Source: Acanthamoeba castellanii str. Neff (lineage: Eukaryota > Discosea > Longamoebia > Acanthamoebidae). From it: DNA of 64,000 nucleotides. Of this stretch, positions 11,912 to 22,864 are shown piece by piece (within the stretch, counting starts at the first letter, position 1; each line of letters begins with the position of its first letter). The DNA lies in assembly GCF_000313135.1 (NCBI RefSeq), contig NW_004457712.1, forward strand, positions 9,099 through 73,098, written 5' to 3'. The notes under the pieces were generated by a model. It did no database searches, had not been told where the DNA came from, and saw nothing but the letters and a program-made list of their open reading frames with translations. The position numbers were made by a program, and so were the translations under genes.

Positions 11912-13333
11912 TCACTTGTCGATCTTCCAGTAGCCGAGGATGTAGAGGGCCCTGATGTAGAAGATGTCCTTGGCCATCTGGATGGAGGCGGTGACGGGGT
12001 TCAGCGTTGAACCGGCGATCTCCTGCCAGTTGACGGGCACCTGCGTTCGCGACAAAGGCAACACATTAGTACTTGAGGGTGATCACCCCAGCGCTACGTT
12101 TTGGAGGTGGCACCTCCTCGATCGGCATGTTCAGCTGCTGGGCAAGGTACAGCAGCTCGACGTCAAACGCCCACCTCTCTGTGATCGTTGGAAAACGAAG
12201 GAAGAGGTGTGAGGCTGGATACGGAGAGACGCGAGACAGAGGGTAGCGAGGAGGCGCCGAGCGGTACCAATGTGAAGGTTGGAGAAGAGGAGCTGAGCAC
12301 TCCTGCGGGTGAACAGCTTGAAGCCGCACTGAGTGTCGTGCACGTTGGCCACGCAGAAGGTAACCAGCATGTGGAAGGTTGCGCCGAGAGTCTTCCTCAA
12401 GAAGGTCCTCTGTTGTAAGCGAAAGGTGAGCATTAACCATCGCCAGGCGAAACCAGAATAATCTGAGTGAGCGCCTACCTGGGCAACAGCCTCACTCTTC
12501 TCCTGCAAATGGTGCCTCGAGCCCACAGCCACGCCGAGTCCGTTCTTTTCAGCCTATGTTCACAACAGCACGTAGAAGATGACTGAGCCTTTGAGCGACG
12601 CCTCCTTGCGCAGAGTAATATCGCACGCACCTGCAGGAGACGCTTCTCGAGCCTCTCGAGGTCGGAAAACTTGGTGGCGCCATCGGCGTCAACCATCAGC
12701 GCATACCTTCCTCTAGCGACCAGCATACCCTGTCGCGCACGCGAACATCAGCTCCCAACGCGGCAGACAAAGTGCTGAGGAGGTTCAACGAGAGTCAAGG
12801 AAATGGCGTACCCTGCGGACGGCGCCTCCCTTGCCTCGGTTCTTGGCGAGCTTCAGCACGCGGACGGTGTCGAGCTTGTGCTGCTTGGCGTAGTTGAGCG
12901 CCACGTCAGTGGTCTTATCGCGCGATCCATCGTCGACGACGATGATTTCGTAGGTGAACTGAGGGTCCTCGGCGCTCCTCTGTTGCAGGTAAGCCAGCGT
13001 CTCGTCCAACATCGTTGGCATGCGCTTCTCTTCGTTGTAGGCGGGCACAACGAGCGAGAGGTACACGGCAGGCTCAGCCGAGGGAGGGGGGAAGGACTTC
13101 TTATCATTCGTGCGCGCGTCGATGTACATATTCTCATTCTTGTACCACAACACGCTCCTCTCAGGAAGGTGGCGATAGAACAGCGTGACTCCAGCCACGA
13201 TCTTCGTGTAGAGAAAGAGATGAATTAAAAAATGGACCAATTTTGTAGAGACATGTGACAGTCTTCGCGAGATTGAGACGCACCACGAACAAGAGAGGCA
13301 CCCACAGAGGGATTGAGAGCAAAAGGTCTAGCA
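11912..13333 (-). CDS. ALG5: Dolichyl-phosphate beta-glucosyltransferase (ALG5-like)
   Basis: This family makes Dol-P-Glc from UDP-Glc at the ER membrane for N-glycan assembly. Joined exons give a GT2 fold with SLVVPAYNEEKRMP, VVDDGSRDKT, KNRGKGGAVRRGM and the metal/nucleotide motif VDADGATKFSDLE. The acceptor-side motifs are DTQCGFKLFTR, ERWAFDVELL and VNWQEIAGS, all diagnostic of ALG5 over DPM1. It ends LYILGYWKIDK at TGA 11914-11912. A hydrophobic membrane anchor precedes the catalytic domain: exon 2 starts at 13201 with IVAGVTLFY, preceded by LLSIPLWVPLLFV in the 13284-13331 exon. The ATG at 13333-13331 is one base out of frame with that anchor, so the true start is either further upstream or obscured by an indel. 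Confidence 0.9.
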
Positions 13334-14416
13334 TGGTATGATGTTGGGAACGTGAATGAGATGATTTCTGTTCAGGATGAGCCGCTGGTCAGCTGCACCT
13401 CTTCTTCACAGAGCAACTACGCGAGTGCCACGCAAGCAAGCAACACGTGCCTGCCTGTCCACTTCACCAGGCTACCTATGTAGCCAAGAATGATCGGAAT
13501 GCCATTTGGTGGACTCCAGACCGGAAAGTCATGGGGAGAAGGGCTGCTTTTTTCGCCTCAGGTGTTGGCTCGCCCCAAAAGGCTCAAACGTTTCACACCA
13601 TGAAGGAGGAGGAGGAGAGGAAGCTTGAATCACCTGCTGTCGAGGTCGTAGGGTTGCCTGTGGGTCACGATAGCCACAATGTTCTGCTCGACCATGCCCA
13701 GCAGCTAATGATGGTGCCACTAGCCTCCCTCCAGGCAGTATTTCCTTGNNNNNNNNNNNNNNNNNNNNNNNNNNNNNNNNNNNNNNNNNNNNNNNNNNNN
13801 NNNNNNNNNNNNNNNNNNNNNNCCGTTTGCTTGCGAACTGTCGTGGCAGTTGGAGTGGCGACATGGTATATTCCCCATTCCTTTCCTCCTTGGTGTGATG
13901 AGCTGATCTGCCCACAACAAGCACACCACACACTCACTTTCCTTGCAGGCGTGGTGGTAGGTGGTGCGCTCGTGCTCATCCCGTGCTGGTGCTGTCTTGT
14001 ACCTGTGGCGCTGGCCGTTCACCAGGTGTGTGCAGCACTGGTGTCGACAGGGGAAAGTCATGTAGGTGTGTTGGGCGCTCATGGATGAAAACAAAAAGAC
14101 AGCTGATAAAGCACCTCTGTACTTTGTGGGCGACTTCGGAGAAAAAGAGCGAAACGGTGGCACATTCCGATCATTCTTCCCGTCCGAGACCTTGGCTGCC
14201 CCCCTTTGTAAAACGCCTACTAAACCAGACAATAAGGGGGCAAAACCACATGAATGTGTGGCACATTCCGATGTCATGACCAATCAGGTGAAGTGTGGCG
14301 CCCGAACCCGGCAAGCTTCATCAAAATTCATGGAATGGCTCCGTCGCCAAAAAACCACTGGTCTTCCCACGTTATGGCACGAGTGCTGGCCATCCCTGGC
14401 GTGAGGGATCTCAGGG
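13334..14416. other. Intergenic with assembly gap; no gene recognised
   Basis: About 1.1 kb lie between the 5' end of ALG5 and the 3' end of the cyclophilin gene, interrupted by Ns. Open frames on both strands near 13870-14400 are short, overlap one another and carry no motif I recognise. A 14-bp direct repeat, tggcacattccgat, occurs at 14158-14171 and 14261-14274. The segment could be a broken or partly assembled gene, or a repeat that stalled assembly. Confidence 0.4.
13749..13822. other. Assembly gap (74 N)
   Basis: A run of N characters; the real length and content are unknown. Any frame crossing it is artificial. Confidence 0.99.
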
Positions 14417-16987
14417 TCACCACTTGCTGAAGTCAAACCGTCCGCTTCCCTCGGCAGACTTTCGCTTACTGCCCACTTGCGGGAGGCTCAGGCCAAGGGC
14501 AGCGGCTCCACCGGTTGAAGGCGCGCCAGAGGCCGCGCCAGGGGCCGGCAGACCGAGCCCCCGGCTGGGCTTGGCCGAATACGGCGCCAGCGTCGCGGTA
14601 TGGATGTACTTGCCCACACCCTGCCTGAACACGGCCTGCTTCGATTCGCCCGTGGGGTTGCTGTACCAGTGCCCAAACTCCTCCTGAGAATCGGGCGCGA
14701 ATGTTAGGCCTGGGCGGATCTCGCACACCATTGGGAGGTGGAGGGATGTACACACCATATCGGCCTTCTCCTTGGCGTCCTTGGCTTCCTTTTCGGCCTC
14801 CTGCTTGACTTCTTCCTCGAGGAGTTCGGCGTCGAACGGGTTCACGAAGATGCTCACCTTCTTGATCACGATGTCACTCTAACAAGCATCCGTCAGAATC
14901 AATTCGCACGCACCCGCCATTGAAAAATTGTGGGAGAGGGGGGTGGGTACCCTAGGCTTGTCCTTGGGGTCGGTCTGCACTGTCTCCATGAGGTCGAGGA
15001 CCTCCATGCCGCCCACGACCCGTCCGAACACGCTGTGCTTGTTGTCCAGATGATGGGCCGGCTTGAACAAGATGAAGCTGCACATACACGACAAAGCGTT
15101 TGCACACTGGTTGGTGAGCAACGGGCGGCAGTCGAGGAGGCTGGCGTCTGGGCGCCGTACAATTGCGAGGTGTTGGTTCCGGGTCCGGCGTTGGCCATAC
15201 TGAGAATGCCGCGCCCGCTGTGCCGGAGCGTGTGTGCGATTTCGTCCTTGAGCGGCTTCCCCCACGCCGACTTGCCGCCAGTTCCGGAGGCCGTAGGGTC
15301 ACCGCCTTGGATCTGCACACCGACAAGAGCCAAAGAAAGCAGGTGAGCCGACAGCGGATCGGCCATGAACCCACAACAAGCAGGGGAGGAAGGGGAAGCG
15401 AACCATGAAGCCGGGGATGAGCCGGTGGAAGGTGGTATTGTCGAAGAACCCCCTCTCGGCCAAGAGAAGGAAGTTTTCGCACATGAGAGGCACCTGGTCG
15501 CAGTGGAGTTCGATGTTGAGGTCGCCGAGATTCGTGTGTAACCGCACGTAGCCCTGCACGCGCACCAGCGCAACCCTGTCAGTGCCCAACGCGCGCTACG
15601 TGCGCGCTCGCGTGGGCGTGCTACCTTCTTCTTGGTCTTCTTGATGGGGATGTCGTCTTCGGTGGCCTTCTGGACAAAGCCAGCGCAGGTGAAGGAGGCC
15701 GAGGACGCGCCCGACTTCTTCGCTTCGGGCGCTGCCGTAGCGGCCGGCTTCGGGGTCGCAGTGGCCGCCGTGGTCGTGGATGTGGTCGTGGGCTCCACCT
15801 TTCGTTTCTTGGGCGCAGGTGTCTCTTGTGCCTTCTTACCGCTCTTCTGCGCACATCAACAGCGAGCCGTGAGAATGCGCGGCAGCCACAGCTAAGTGGG
15901 TGGGGGTGTTGATCGTACGCTGGCCAGCTCGGCGAGGACCTTCTGGGTGGTGCCGACGGCGTTGATGTTCTTAGAGGCGTCTTCCTCCTCTTCCTCCTTG
16001 AGGGAGAGCCCCTCCTTCACGTAGTGGAATTCGGAGATGTTACGCTTCTGCATGTCGTTCGGGTCCTGAATGCTGCACGAGACGAGTCCACGAGCACCAA
16101 CCGACGACACAGTCAGACGCCGGTGAGAGGGTTTGGGTGGTGTGGACGTGTAACAAACCTGATGATGTCTTTGCGGGTGAACGGGTCGCCCGTGATAAGA
16201 TCCTGCGGAGGGAGCAGAGACGACAAGACAGTGAGATGAAACAAGCGCAAGCCAGGCCGAGGTGCCGCGTACGTTCCAGGACTTGATCTTGATGTTCATC
16301 TGCTCCACGGCTTCCATCGAGTAGACCTGGCCCGACGTGCGGATGAACACGATGTGCGAGTGATCTGTACACACCCACAAGCACTCCATTCAGCCTCCAT
16401 TCGCCATGGCGATCTCAACCAAAAGGTGCTTAGTGACCGGTGCCGTACCGGTGAAGGCCTTGTAGGTGATGGGGCACATGTATTCGCCCTGGGGATTCTT
16501 GTGGAAGGTGAGCCGGATGAGGTCCTTGGCCGTGATCGGGCGGCCTGTGATGGGGTGCTTCCCGAACTTCTTGATGTAGGGCATGATGTTGCTGTAGCAA
16601 CCCACCGTCGTTAGCACAGCAAAGCGCCAACAAAACCAAAAGGGGAGTGGGCGAAGGCGTACAGGATGTCGAAGACGGTGCCCTCGGGCGCGGTGGTCAC
16701 GGGGGTTTCGAAGGGCTGGAGGGAGATACCACAACAGTAATAGGGCAGCGGCTTGAACAGACCCTTTCTCTGTGGCGTATTCGCGGCCCTGCCGCCACCC
16801 TCTGTCGCCCACTCCTTCGCCGTCACGTAACTGTGCCGCCGTGGATATTAGGAATCGAAAATGAAGAGCGATTGATGCAACAAATCAGATGTAATTTTCC
16901 ACGATGACGGACGGTCAAAATAAGGCAGATCGAGTGCAAAGAGAAAAGTAGAAGCACATACATTTTCTCTCCTTGTCTGCGCCCCAT
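14417..16987 (-). CDS. PPIL2: U-box cyclophilin, PPIL2-type peptidyl-prolyl isomerase / E3 ligase
   Basis: The first exon (16987-16962) begins MGRRQGEK and splices to [12 protein letters not shown], matching the PPIL2 N-terminus. A U-box follows ([46 protein letters not shown]), then [17 protein letters not shown] and DIIRIQDPND-like sequence. The cyclophilin domain contains [56 protein letters not shown] and a spliced SQFFILFKP. The core then reads [18 protein letters not shown]. The tail keeps the family signature FRQGVGKYI and ends RFDFSKW before TGA 14419-14417, parallel to the human FGDFSSW end. PPIL2 is a nuclear, spliceosome-associated isomerase with E3 activity. About nine introns interrupt the gene. 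Confidence 0.92.
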
Positions 16988-17273
16988 CTTGCGTTGATTC
17001 TGGGTTGCTCTGTTTTTTTTTTTTTTGTTGCGCTTTTTCGCTTGCCTCCAAATTCCTGATCTTTCCGGTTGGAAAGAAATGCTAATGGAAAATAACAATT
17101 ATGGATTATTTTGTGTTTATTGTGCCGGCCGGCAGCGGTGGTGATGTTTGTTTTTTACATGTTGTTGTAATCAGAATATACCTGCGTGAGAGAGAAGGCA
17201 TAGCCGTATCTCCTTCGTGGTGTTGCGAGCTTGAAGAGAATAAATAAATAAGGAAGCGTGTCGGGGTAGAGTC
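16988..17273. other. Short intergenic region, PPIL2 5' flank / glycosyltransferase 3' flank
   Basis: Slightly AT-rich, with a T run at 17013-17024. A conceivable extra 3' exon of the glycosyltransferase (acceptor near 17182, ending at a stop near 17155) is not supported by any domain. Nothing else is seen. Confidence 0.35.
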
Positions 17274-20200
17274 TCACCGTTGGCTGGAGAAGTGCGGATT
17301 GCGGTTGCCGTCGATGAACTTGTAGTTGGGGTTGCGCGCGGCGGCTCTCTTGGGCGGAAGCACCTTCCTCGGCGGACCCGCCTTGACAGGACCGCTGGTG
17401 TCCGTCTTCGTCATCGGCTTCTTCACGGTCGAGGTGACGGTCGCGGCGGCGGTGGTGGTGCTCGTGGTGGTCTTCTTTGCCCGCTGGAGCTCCGCCGGTG
17501 CCCTCATCTTGGGGACGGGAGGCTTCTCGAGGAGCCACACGCCGTCATCGAACTTGCCGAACTTCTTGCGCATCTCGGTGTGGTACACCATCAGCTCGTC
17601 CGCGATCTCGCCCTCACGGCCGCGGCCGGGCTTGCCGCGATGCTCGTCGAAACGGAAATTGATCATCAGGTTGCTCAGGCTCGAATCGTCCACTCGCCAG
17701 TACTGCATTGCACAAGAAGAACGTTAGCCCGCGGCAGGGGGAGAGCCTGTATTCGCGGCAGGAGAATGGGAGATCGAGGGGGGGGGAAGGGTACGGTACC
17801 CCGAAAACCTTGAAGCGCTTGAGCTTGTTGGCCTTGCCGACGATCCAGTTGTTGTGCACGACGTAGGGCAACTCCTTCCCGGCCCACTTGTCGCCAAAGA
17901 AGTAACCGCCGCTGCAAAGGAAGGACGCCGGAGAGAATAAGAACGTGCATTGACATTGGTACACGCACGATGGGGGAAAACGAAGATACCTGGGGAAGTC
18001 ATCGATGCTCATGATCTTGTAGTTGGGCGTTTCGGGAACGGGGACGTTGGCGTTGTTCTGTTGTGACCAAAGAGAGAGTGAGCGCACACTCGAATGCTGA
18101 GCCCATCATTGGCACGAGAGGCTCACCTTGCCGGACACTGCGCCGAGCCACTTGTTCATGCAGTACTGCTCCTTCTTCTCTTGAGTGACTTCGCACTCGA
18201 TCACGTGGTTGATGAACGCCAAGCTGCAGGACCAAGCGACACGTGAGACATTGGCACACAACTGAGATTGGAGTGGTGGTGATGAAGGTGCGTACCTCTT
18301 CTCGCGATTCTTTCCGTAGAACAGGCCGCCACAGATGCTGGAATCCCGGCCGTGTGCGCCTCCGTCGTTGGTGAAGAAGATGTCGACACTGCAATAGTGG
18401 GAAGACAGAACAGAGAGTGAGACCAAACAATCAGAGATCGATCTACAAGATTGCCTGCAGCAGCCGACGCAAGAAGTGTGTGCGGTGTGCGTACTCAGAG
18501 TCGTTCATGCGAGAGAAGGGGTTCTTGAGCCACACCATGTCAATGTCGCTCACCATGACCGAGTAGCCCATCTCCACGATCTTCTTGAAGTAGTGCGACT
18601 TCTTGTGGACGACCTTGTTCCAGTTGGCCCAGGCGCGGGTTCCCTTGTTCATGGTGTAGGAGACAGACTGGGAGAGAGCGTCCATTCCTATCTCGGGGTC
18701 GTACGCCCAGTCCACGCCTTGACGACATAAAGAAGAAGTAGTAGAAGAGAGACCAGTCAGCAATGGGAGGTTACTCTCCGGGGAAGAATCTGGTGCGCGA
18801 ACGAACCAAGATAGGAGAGCTGTTGCGCCATCTGGACGTCGCTGGGAATGATGACGTAGTTGGTAATACCCTGCTTGTCCACGTACGACTGCAGAAGCGA
18901 GGGCGAAGACACGGTAAGGTAGGTGACGCAGGTAAAGAGGGTGGGCGAGTCGTGTACCTTCCAGTTGAGCAGGAACTCGAGGTAGCCCGAGTTGGCGATG
19001 ACCATGATCACAGTCCCGTTCTGGGCCACGCGCGGGAGCGCGTTGTGGAGCAAGAATGGATAGTCGCGGTATTTGTAGCCTGCAAGTAAAACCAAGTTGG
19101 TCAGTGCGCAAGACACGAAGAAGGATGGAGAGGGAGGAGGTGGAAGAGGGGGTCGGTGCGCATACTCTCGTCGACGGGCACGTCGGGGTAGTCTTCGTCG
19201 TCGGTGGCGTGAAGAAGCGTTCGATGTTCCGTGAGAGGATCGACTTCGAAGTTGTCCTTTATGCGGCCCCGCAGTCGATCGCGTTCGAGGAACCAGGTGT
19301 CATCGATCTCGTCAGGTCGCGGTATGCGGCGCGAGGATGATGATCGAAATGAGAGATTGAAAGAGGGCGAGTAGCTGGCCGTCAGCAGTATGATGCTGCT
19401 CGTGATGCACACGATGAACACCAGGAACAAGATGTTCTGGCGCTGTCGCAGCAGCCCGAAGAGGGACGAAGATGTGGCCGATGTCGACACAGGCGGCGAA
19501 GATCGAATTGGCTGGCGCGACTGCGATTTCGAAAATGAAGGCGATGCTACCCCGCTGCTCCCTTCAATGAGGTTTCTGCTGTTGCTGATGTGGTTGTGGT
19601 AGCGTTGTTGCTGGTTTTTGAGACCCATCAGGCCACTGCCGGTGGAGAGGGAGAGGAAGCGAGGCGACGTCGGTGGCGAGATCTCCTCCATCGTGTCGAA
19701 CGAGTCGCCCTTCATCACCTGCGCCATGGCCATGAACTGCTGGTACTGCTTCTGCTTGAGGTCGGTCGGGCCGTCCGTCGTCGTCATGATGCTGTTGCTG
19801 CTGAGGATGTTGATGTGGGTGCTGCTGTATTTTCCCAGGCTCGAGGGAGGCGAAGAAGATGCTGCAGATGACGATGATGGAGCCGCCTTCTTGCGTCGCG
19901 TGGGTATGGGGGTGCCGCGCGACGTGTGGAGAAGCTCGAGGTCCGACTCGGCCTTGAGCTTGTTCTCGCGGAGACAAACCACCACTTCTTGCGCTCCTAC
20001 GTCTCGCCTTCCGCGGTCCTCCTCGTCGTCCTTCTCCCTCTGCGGCAGGCTCTTCCCTCCCCCTCCTCCGCCCTGGTGGATTTCCTCCGCCTCCACCAGG
20101 TCCTCGTTCTTCTTGTGGCTGTAGTCGTCGTCGTTGTTGTAGCCGTTCTGGGGTGCGGCGCGGTGGTGAACGTCGTCTCCTCGAGGAGGCGGCTCGATAT

Positions 20201-20360
20201 CCGAATTTCGGCTCTGTAGTTCGCCACTGCCGCGCTTGCAAGTGAGTGAGGCCGAGGGCGAGTAGAGCGGCCACGCCGCGGCAACGTCGTGGTGCTGAAG
20301 AAGATGCTGTTGTGCTGGTGGAGGCGCTGATGGCTCTGTGGTGGCTGTGGAGGATGCCAT
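17274..20360 (-). CDS. Type II membrane glycosyltransferase, nucleotide-diphospho-sugar transferase (GT77-like)
   Basis: The first exon encodes a long Ser/Asp/polar cytoplasmic tail from ATG 20360, then one membrane helix (NILFLVFIVCITSSIILL near 19380-19440). The lumenal part contains YPFLLHNALPRVAQ, SGYLEFLLNWKV, NYVIIPSDVQMAQQ, a GVDWAYDPEIG stretch and the metal-binding DxD in MVSDIDMVWLKNPF. It continues with VDIFFTNDGG, ICGGLFYG, FINHVIECE and PYVVHNNWIVGKANKLKRF. This order fits the nucleotide-diphospho-sugar transferase family of plant and amoebal Golgi enzymes (PF03407/GT77). The C-terminus is a Lys/Thr/Pro-rich tail ending FSSQR. Donor sugar and acceptor are unknown; cyst-wall or secreted glycoprotein decoration is a guess. 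The final codon overlaps a good GTGAGA donor, so one more 3' exon is possible. Confidence 0.8.
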
Positions 20361-21015
20361 TTCCTTCTTGCCTCTCTCTATATACCGCTCTCTCGTGGTG
20401 TGAGCAAGGCAGGGAAAGAAAGGTCGTTTGGGGTGCAGGTTGTTCGTCGTCGCCTGCCTGTACTCTCACTCGCACACGGCACGGTGTATGAACGAGTGAG
20501 GACCAGCAATGCAGAGGAGTTTCCCCTTGGGTGTGCGGGCACTGAACGCTCAAGCGTGCCGCTCTGTGTGGCGAATTACGTGAAGTTTCGGTCCAATCAT
20601 TTATTGCCGACATACTGCCTCCGTCACACTTGATGGTGGGGACCCATGGGCCTCGTGTCGGTGGTACTGGGTGGTTGTGTGGGAGATACCTGGCTGGCAC
20701 TAGTGATCAGGTGTGTCACTCGTGTCGGTCACATCCCTTTTGGTCCTTGCCTTGTGGGCACGTGATTGATGGTAGCGCCAGCAAGGCGGGAGTTTAGATG
20801 GATTTATTCACAAGCGATGGCCATAGGCCAAGGCTCCAACGGAAGTGTGGAGAGCAGACGGAACTGCCAGAGGCAGAGAGTATCAGCGAGCGGAGAGAGG
20901 GTGATCATCGTCACTCCTCAAGGAGAATGGGGAGAAAGAGAAAGAAAGAGAAAGAGAAAGATAGAGGAGAGCATGCACAATATGTGATGTGGTGGTGCTG
21001 GCAGGTGAGTCTCGC
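20361..21015. other. Intergenic, glycosyltransferase promoter side / lectin 3' side
   Basis: About 650 bp between minus-strand genes, with a purine simple-sequence tract near the lectin end and no recognisable coding or RNA gene. A TATATA string at 20379-20384 lies only about 20 bp from the glycosyltransferase ATG, too close for a classical TATA box. Confidence 0.4.
20931..20962. repeat. GA/GAAA-rich simple repeat
   Basis: A purine-only tract made of GAAA and GA units, just beyond the 3' end of the lectin gene. Confidence 0.7.
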
Positions 21016-22388
21016 TTACTGGCAACCGAGGGAACCGATGGTGACGGTGGGCTTGGCGGCAGGCGACGAGCCAGCCAGACGCACGACGACGCCAGCACCC
21101 TGAGTGGCACCAGCCTGGAGGGCGCCGTAGTTGAAGGCGATGTTGAACGCGTTGGTGGAGCCCTGCCTGCTCAGCTCCCAGAACTGGGTGATGGTCGCGC
21201 CGGCCTCGGCCAGGGTGAAGGTCACCACGCCGCCGTTGAGCGGGCGCTGGCCGTTGTTGGCGATGCTGACGTCGAAGATCTGGAAGGTGTTGCCACCATC
21301 CACCCACACGCCACCGGCAGCGGCCGAACGGGCGACGACGGTCACGCTGGCGCTGCAGCCGTTGGCGGGGCTAGGCTGGGGAGTGGCGACGATGGTGGGC
21401 GCGGCCGAGGGCGAAGCGCTGGGGCTGGCGGGAGCGGCCGAGGGCGAAGGAGCAGCCGGCGAAGGGCTGGCGGTGGGGGCACCGGCGCAGGTCACGGAGT
21501 CGATAGCGACGGCGGGCGCGGCGGGCGCGGCGGGCTGGCCAGCGGAGGCGGCAGAACGGAGGACGTAGCCGGCACCGAGCGTAGCGCCGACCTGGAGAGG
21601 GCCGTAGGTGGTGGAGGTGGTGAAGGTGGAGCCGCTCTTGCGCTCGATGTTCCACGACTGGGTGATCTCCTGACCGGCAGCGAGGGTGATGGTGACCTGG
21701 GCGTTGTTGACGGCCTGGTTGCCGTTGTTGAGGAAGGTCAAGTCGAAGATCTGGAAGTGGAAGGCACCGTCGATCCAGCTACCGCCGGCGCTAGCCGAGC
21801 GAGTGGTCTGGGCGACGCTCACGCTGCAGCCGGTGGGCTGGGGCGTGGCCACGATCGAGGGCGCAGCGGAGGGGGAGGCCGAGGGAGCCGCAGGGGAGGC
21901 GCTGGGGCTGGCGGGAGCGGTGGAGGGCGACGGAGCAGCCGGCGAGGCCGACGGCGTGGCGCTACCGCAGTTGATGGAGGAGACGGCGATGGTGGCCTGC
22001 GAGGAGGACTCCCAGATGTAGCCGAACTGGTGGGTCTGGCCGGCGACGATGCCGCCGTTCTGGATGCGGTACTCGGGCAGGGCGAAGAGGCCGGTGGACT
22101 GGTTAGTGAGCTCCCACAACTGGATGATCTTGGCGCCGGTGATGGAGAGCTCGAGCGACTTGACCGCCTCAGAGCCGGCGGTGAGCTGCACGTTCCACTG
22201 GGAGAGGTTCTTGCCCTCCTGCTGCCAGGCGCTGCCAAGCGTCTGCTTGACGCTCACATTACAGTCTGTAGCAAAGGATAGAAAAAGCATGAGCAAAGGC
22301 GCTCACACGGAAGAGGCGGAGGAGGCATACCAGCAAGGGCGTGGCCGCAGAGGGCCGCGAGGAGCGCGAGGAGGAGGAATTGCTTCAT
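21016..22388 (-). CDS. Secreted cellulose-binding lectin with three CBM49-like domains (Luke-type cyst wall lectin)
   Basis: Two exons (22388-22331 and 22265-21016) give 435 aa. A clear signal peptide (MKQFLLLALLAALCGHALA) is interrupted by the only intron. Three homologous beta-sandwich modules follow, at about residues 20-110, 165-255 and 315-435. Each has a Cys near the start, a WxDG or similar turn, conserved aromatic positions (Q-W-N, Q-SWN, QFWEL), NNG turns and a terminal Cys. The linkers are Ser/Pro/Ala repeats (PSASPAAPSPS type). This matches the published Acanthamoeba Luke lectins, which carry two or three CBM49 modules, bind cellulose and localise to the cyst wall. Having only one short intron is unusual beside its neighbours. 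Expression on encystation is expected from the family but not shown here. A long open frame on the opposite strand is a composition artefact. Confidence 0.88.
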
Positions 22389-22864
22389 GTTGAGCTGGGT
22401 GGTTGTAGTGGTCGGAGGAGCTGGTTTAGTGAGTTATTGTTGATGGTAAGCGATTTGATCCGTTCCATTTTATAACCGGACGAGCACCGAGGTGGATCAT
22501 TCAGGGCCAGTGGTGCGCCGGGAAAACTGAGGGAGGCGCCACGGCAGGTGCGCGGCGAGGGGACTCGGACCTGAAAGTTGATGTGGTGCCCACGCACGAA
22601 GCTCTCCCAGGCCCACTATGTCCCAACCCTGTGCGCACGTTAGGCCATGTTCGCCCGGTGCAGCTGGCAGCGCAGGGATTTTTGCCGAGCGATGATCGCG
22701 AAATTTCTCTTAAAATGGTGGCCTTGTTTGTACGCTGGTGGAAAGCTGTAACTCTCGGTACATACCCAGCGAGGAAAGACAACGACGAAGGCCGGTCGCT
22801 CACTCTAAGAGGCGTGGTGTTGGTACTGTCGATTGCTCGGGGCTGTAGTGGCGGCTGCTTGGTG
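22389..22864. other. Lectin promoter region / snurportin 3' flank
   Basis: About 480 bp with a TATA box near the lectin end (annotated separately). No gene or RNA is recognised in the rest. Confidence 0.45.
22468..22474 (-). promoter_or_regulatory. Candidate TATA box of the lectin gene
   Basis: The minus strand reads TATAAAA within GGTTATAAAATGG, 80 bp upstream of the lectin ATG. That would place transcription start about 50 bp before the ATG. Position and match are good; no expression evidence is available. Confidence 0.55.

Noticed and set aside
20379..20384. TATATA near the glycosyltransferase ATG
   Set aside because: Only about 20 bp upstream of the ATG, leaving no room for a start site and 5' UTR; likely chance.
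20989..22281. 430-aa open frame on the plus strand opposite the lectin gene
   Set aside because: Gly/Arg/Val-biased translation that mirrors the Ser/Pro/Ala repeats of the real lectin on the minus strand; no start context, domain or splice logic. GC-rich coding DNA gives long antisense frames.
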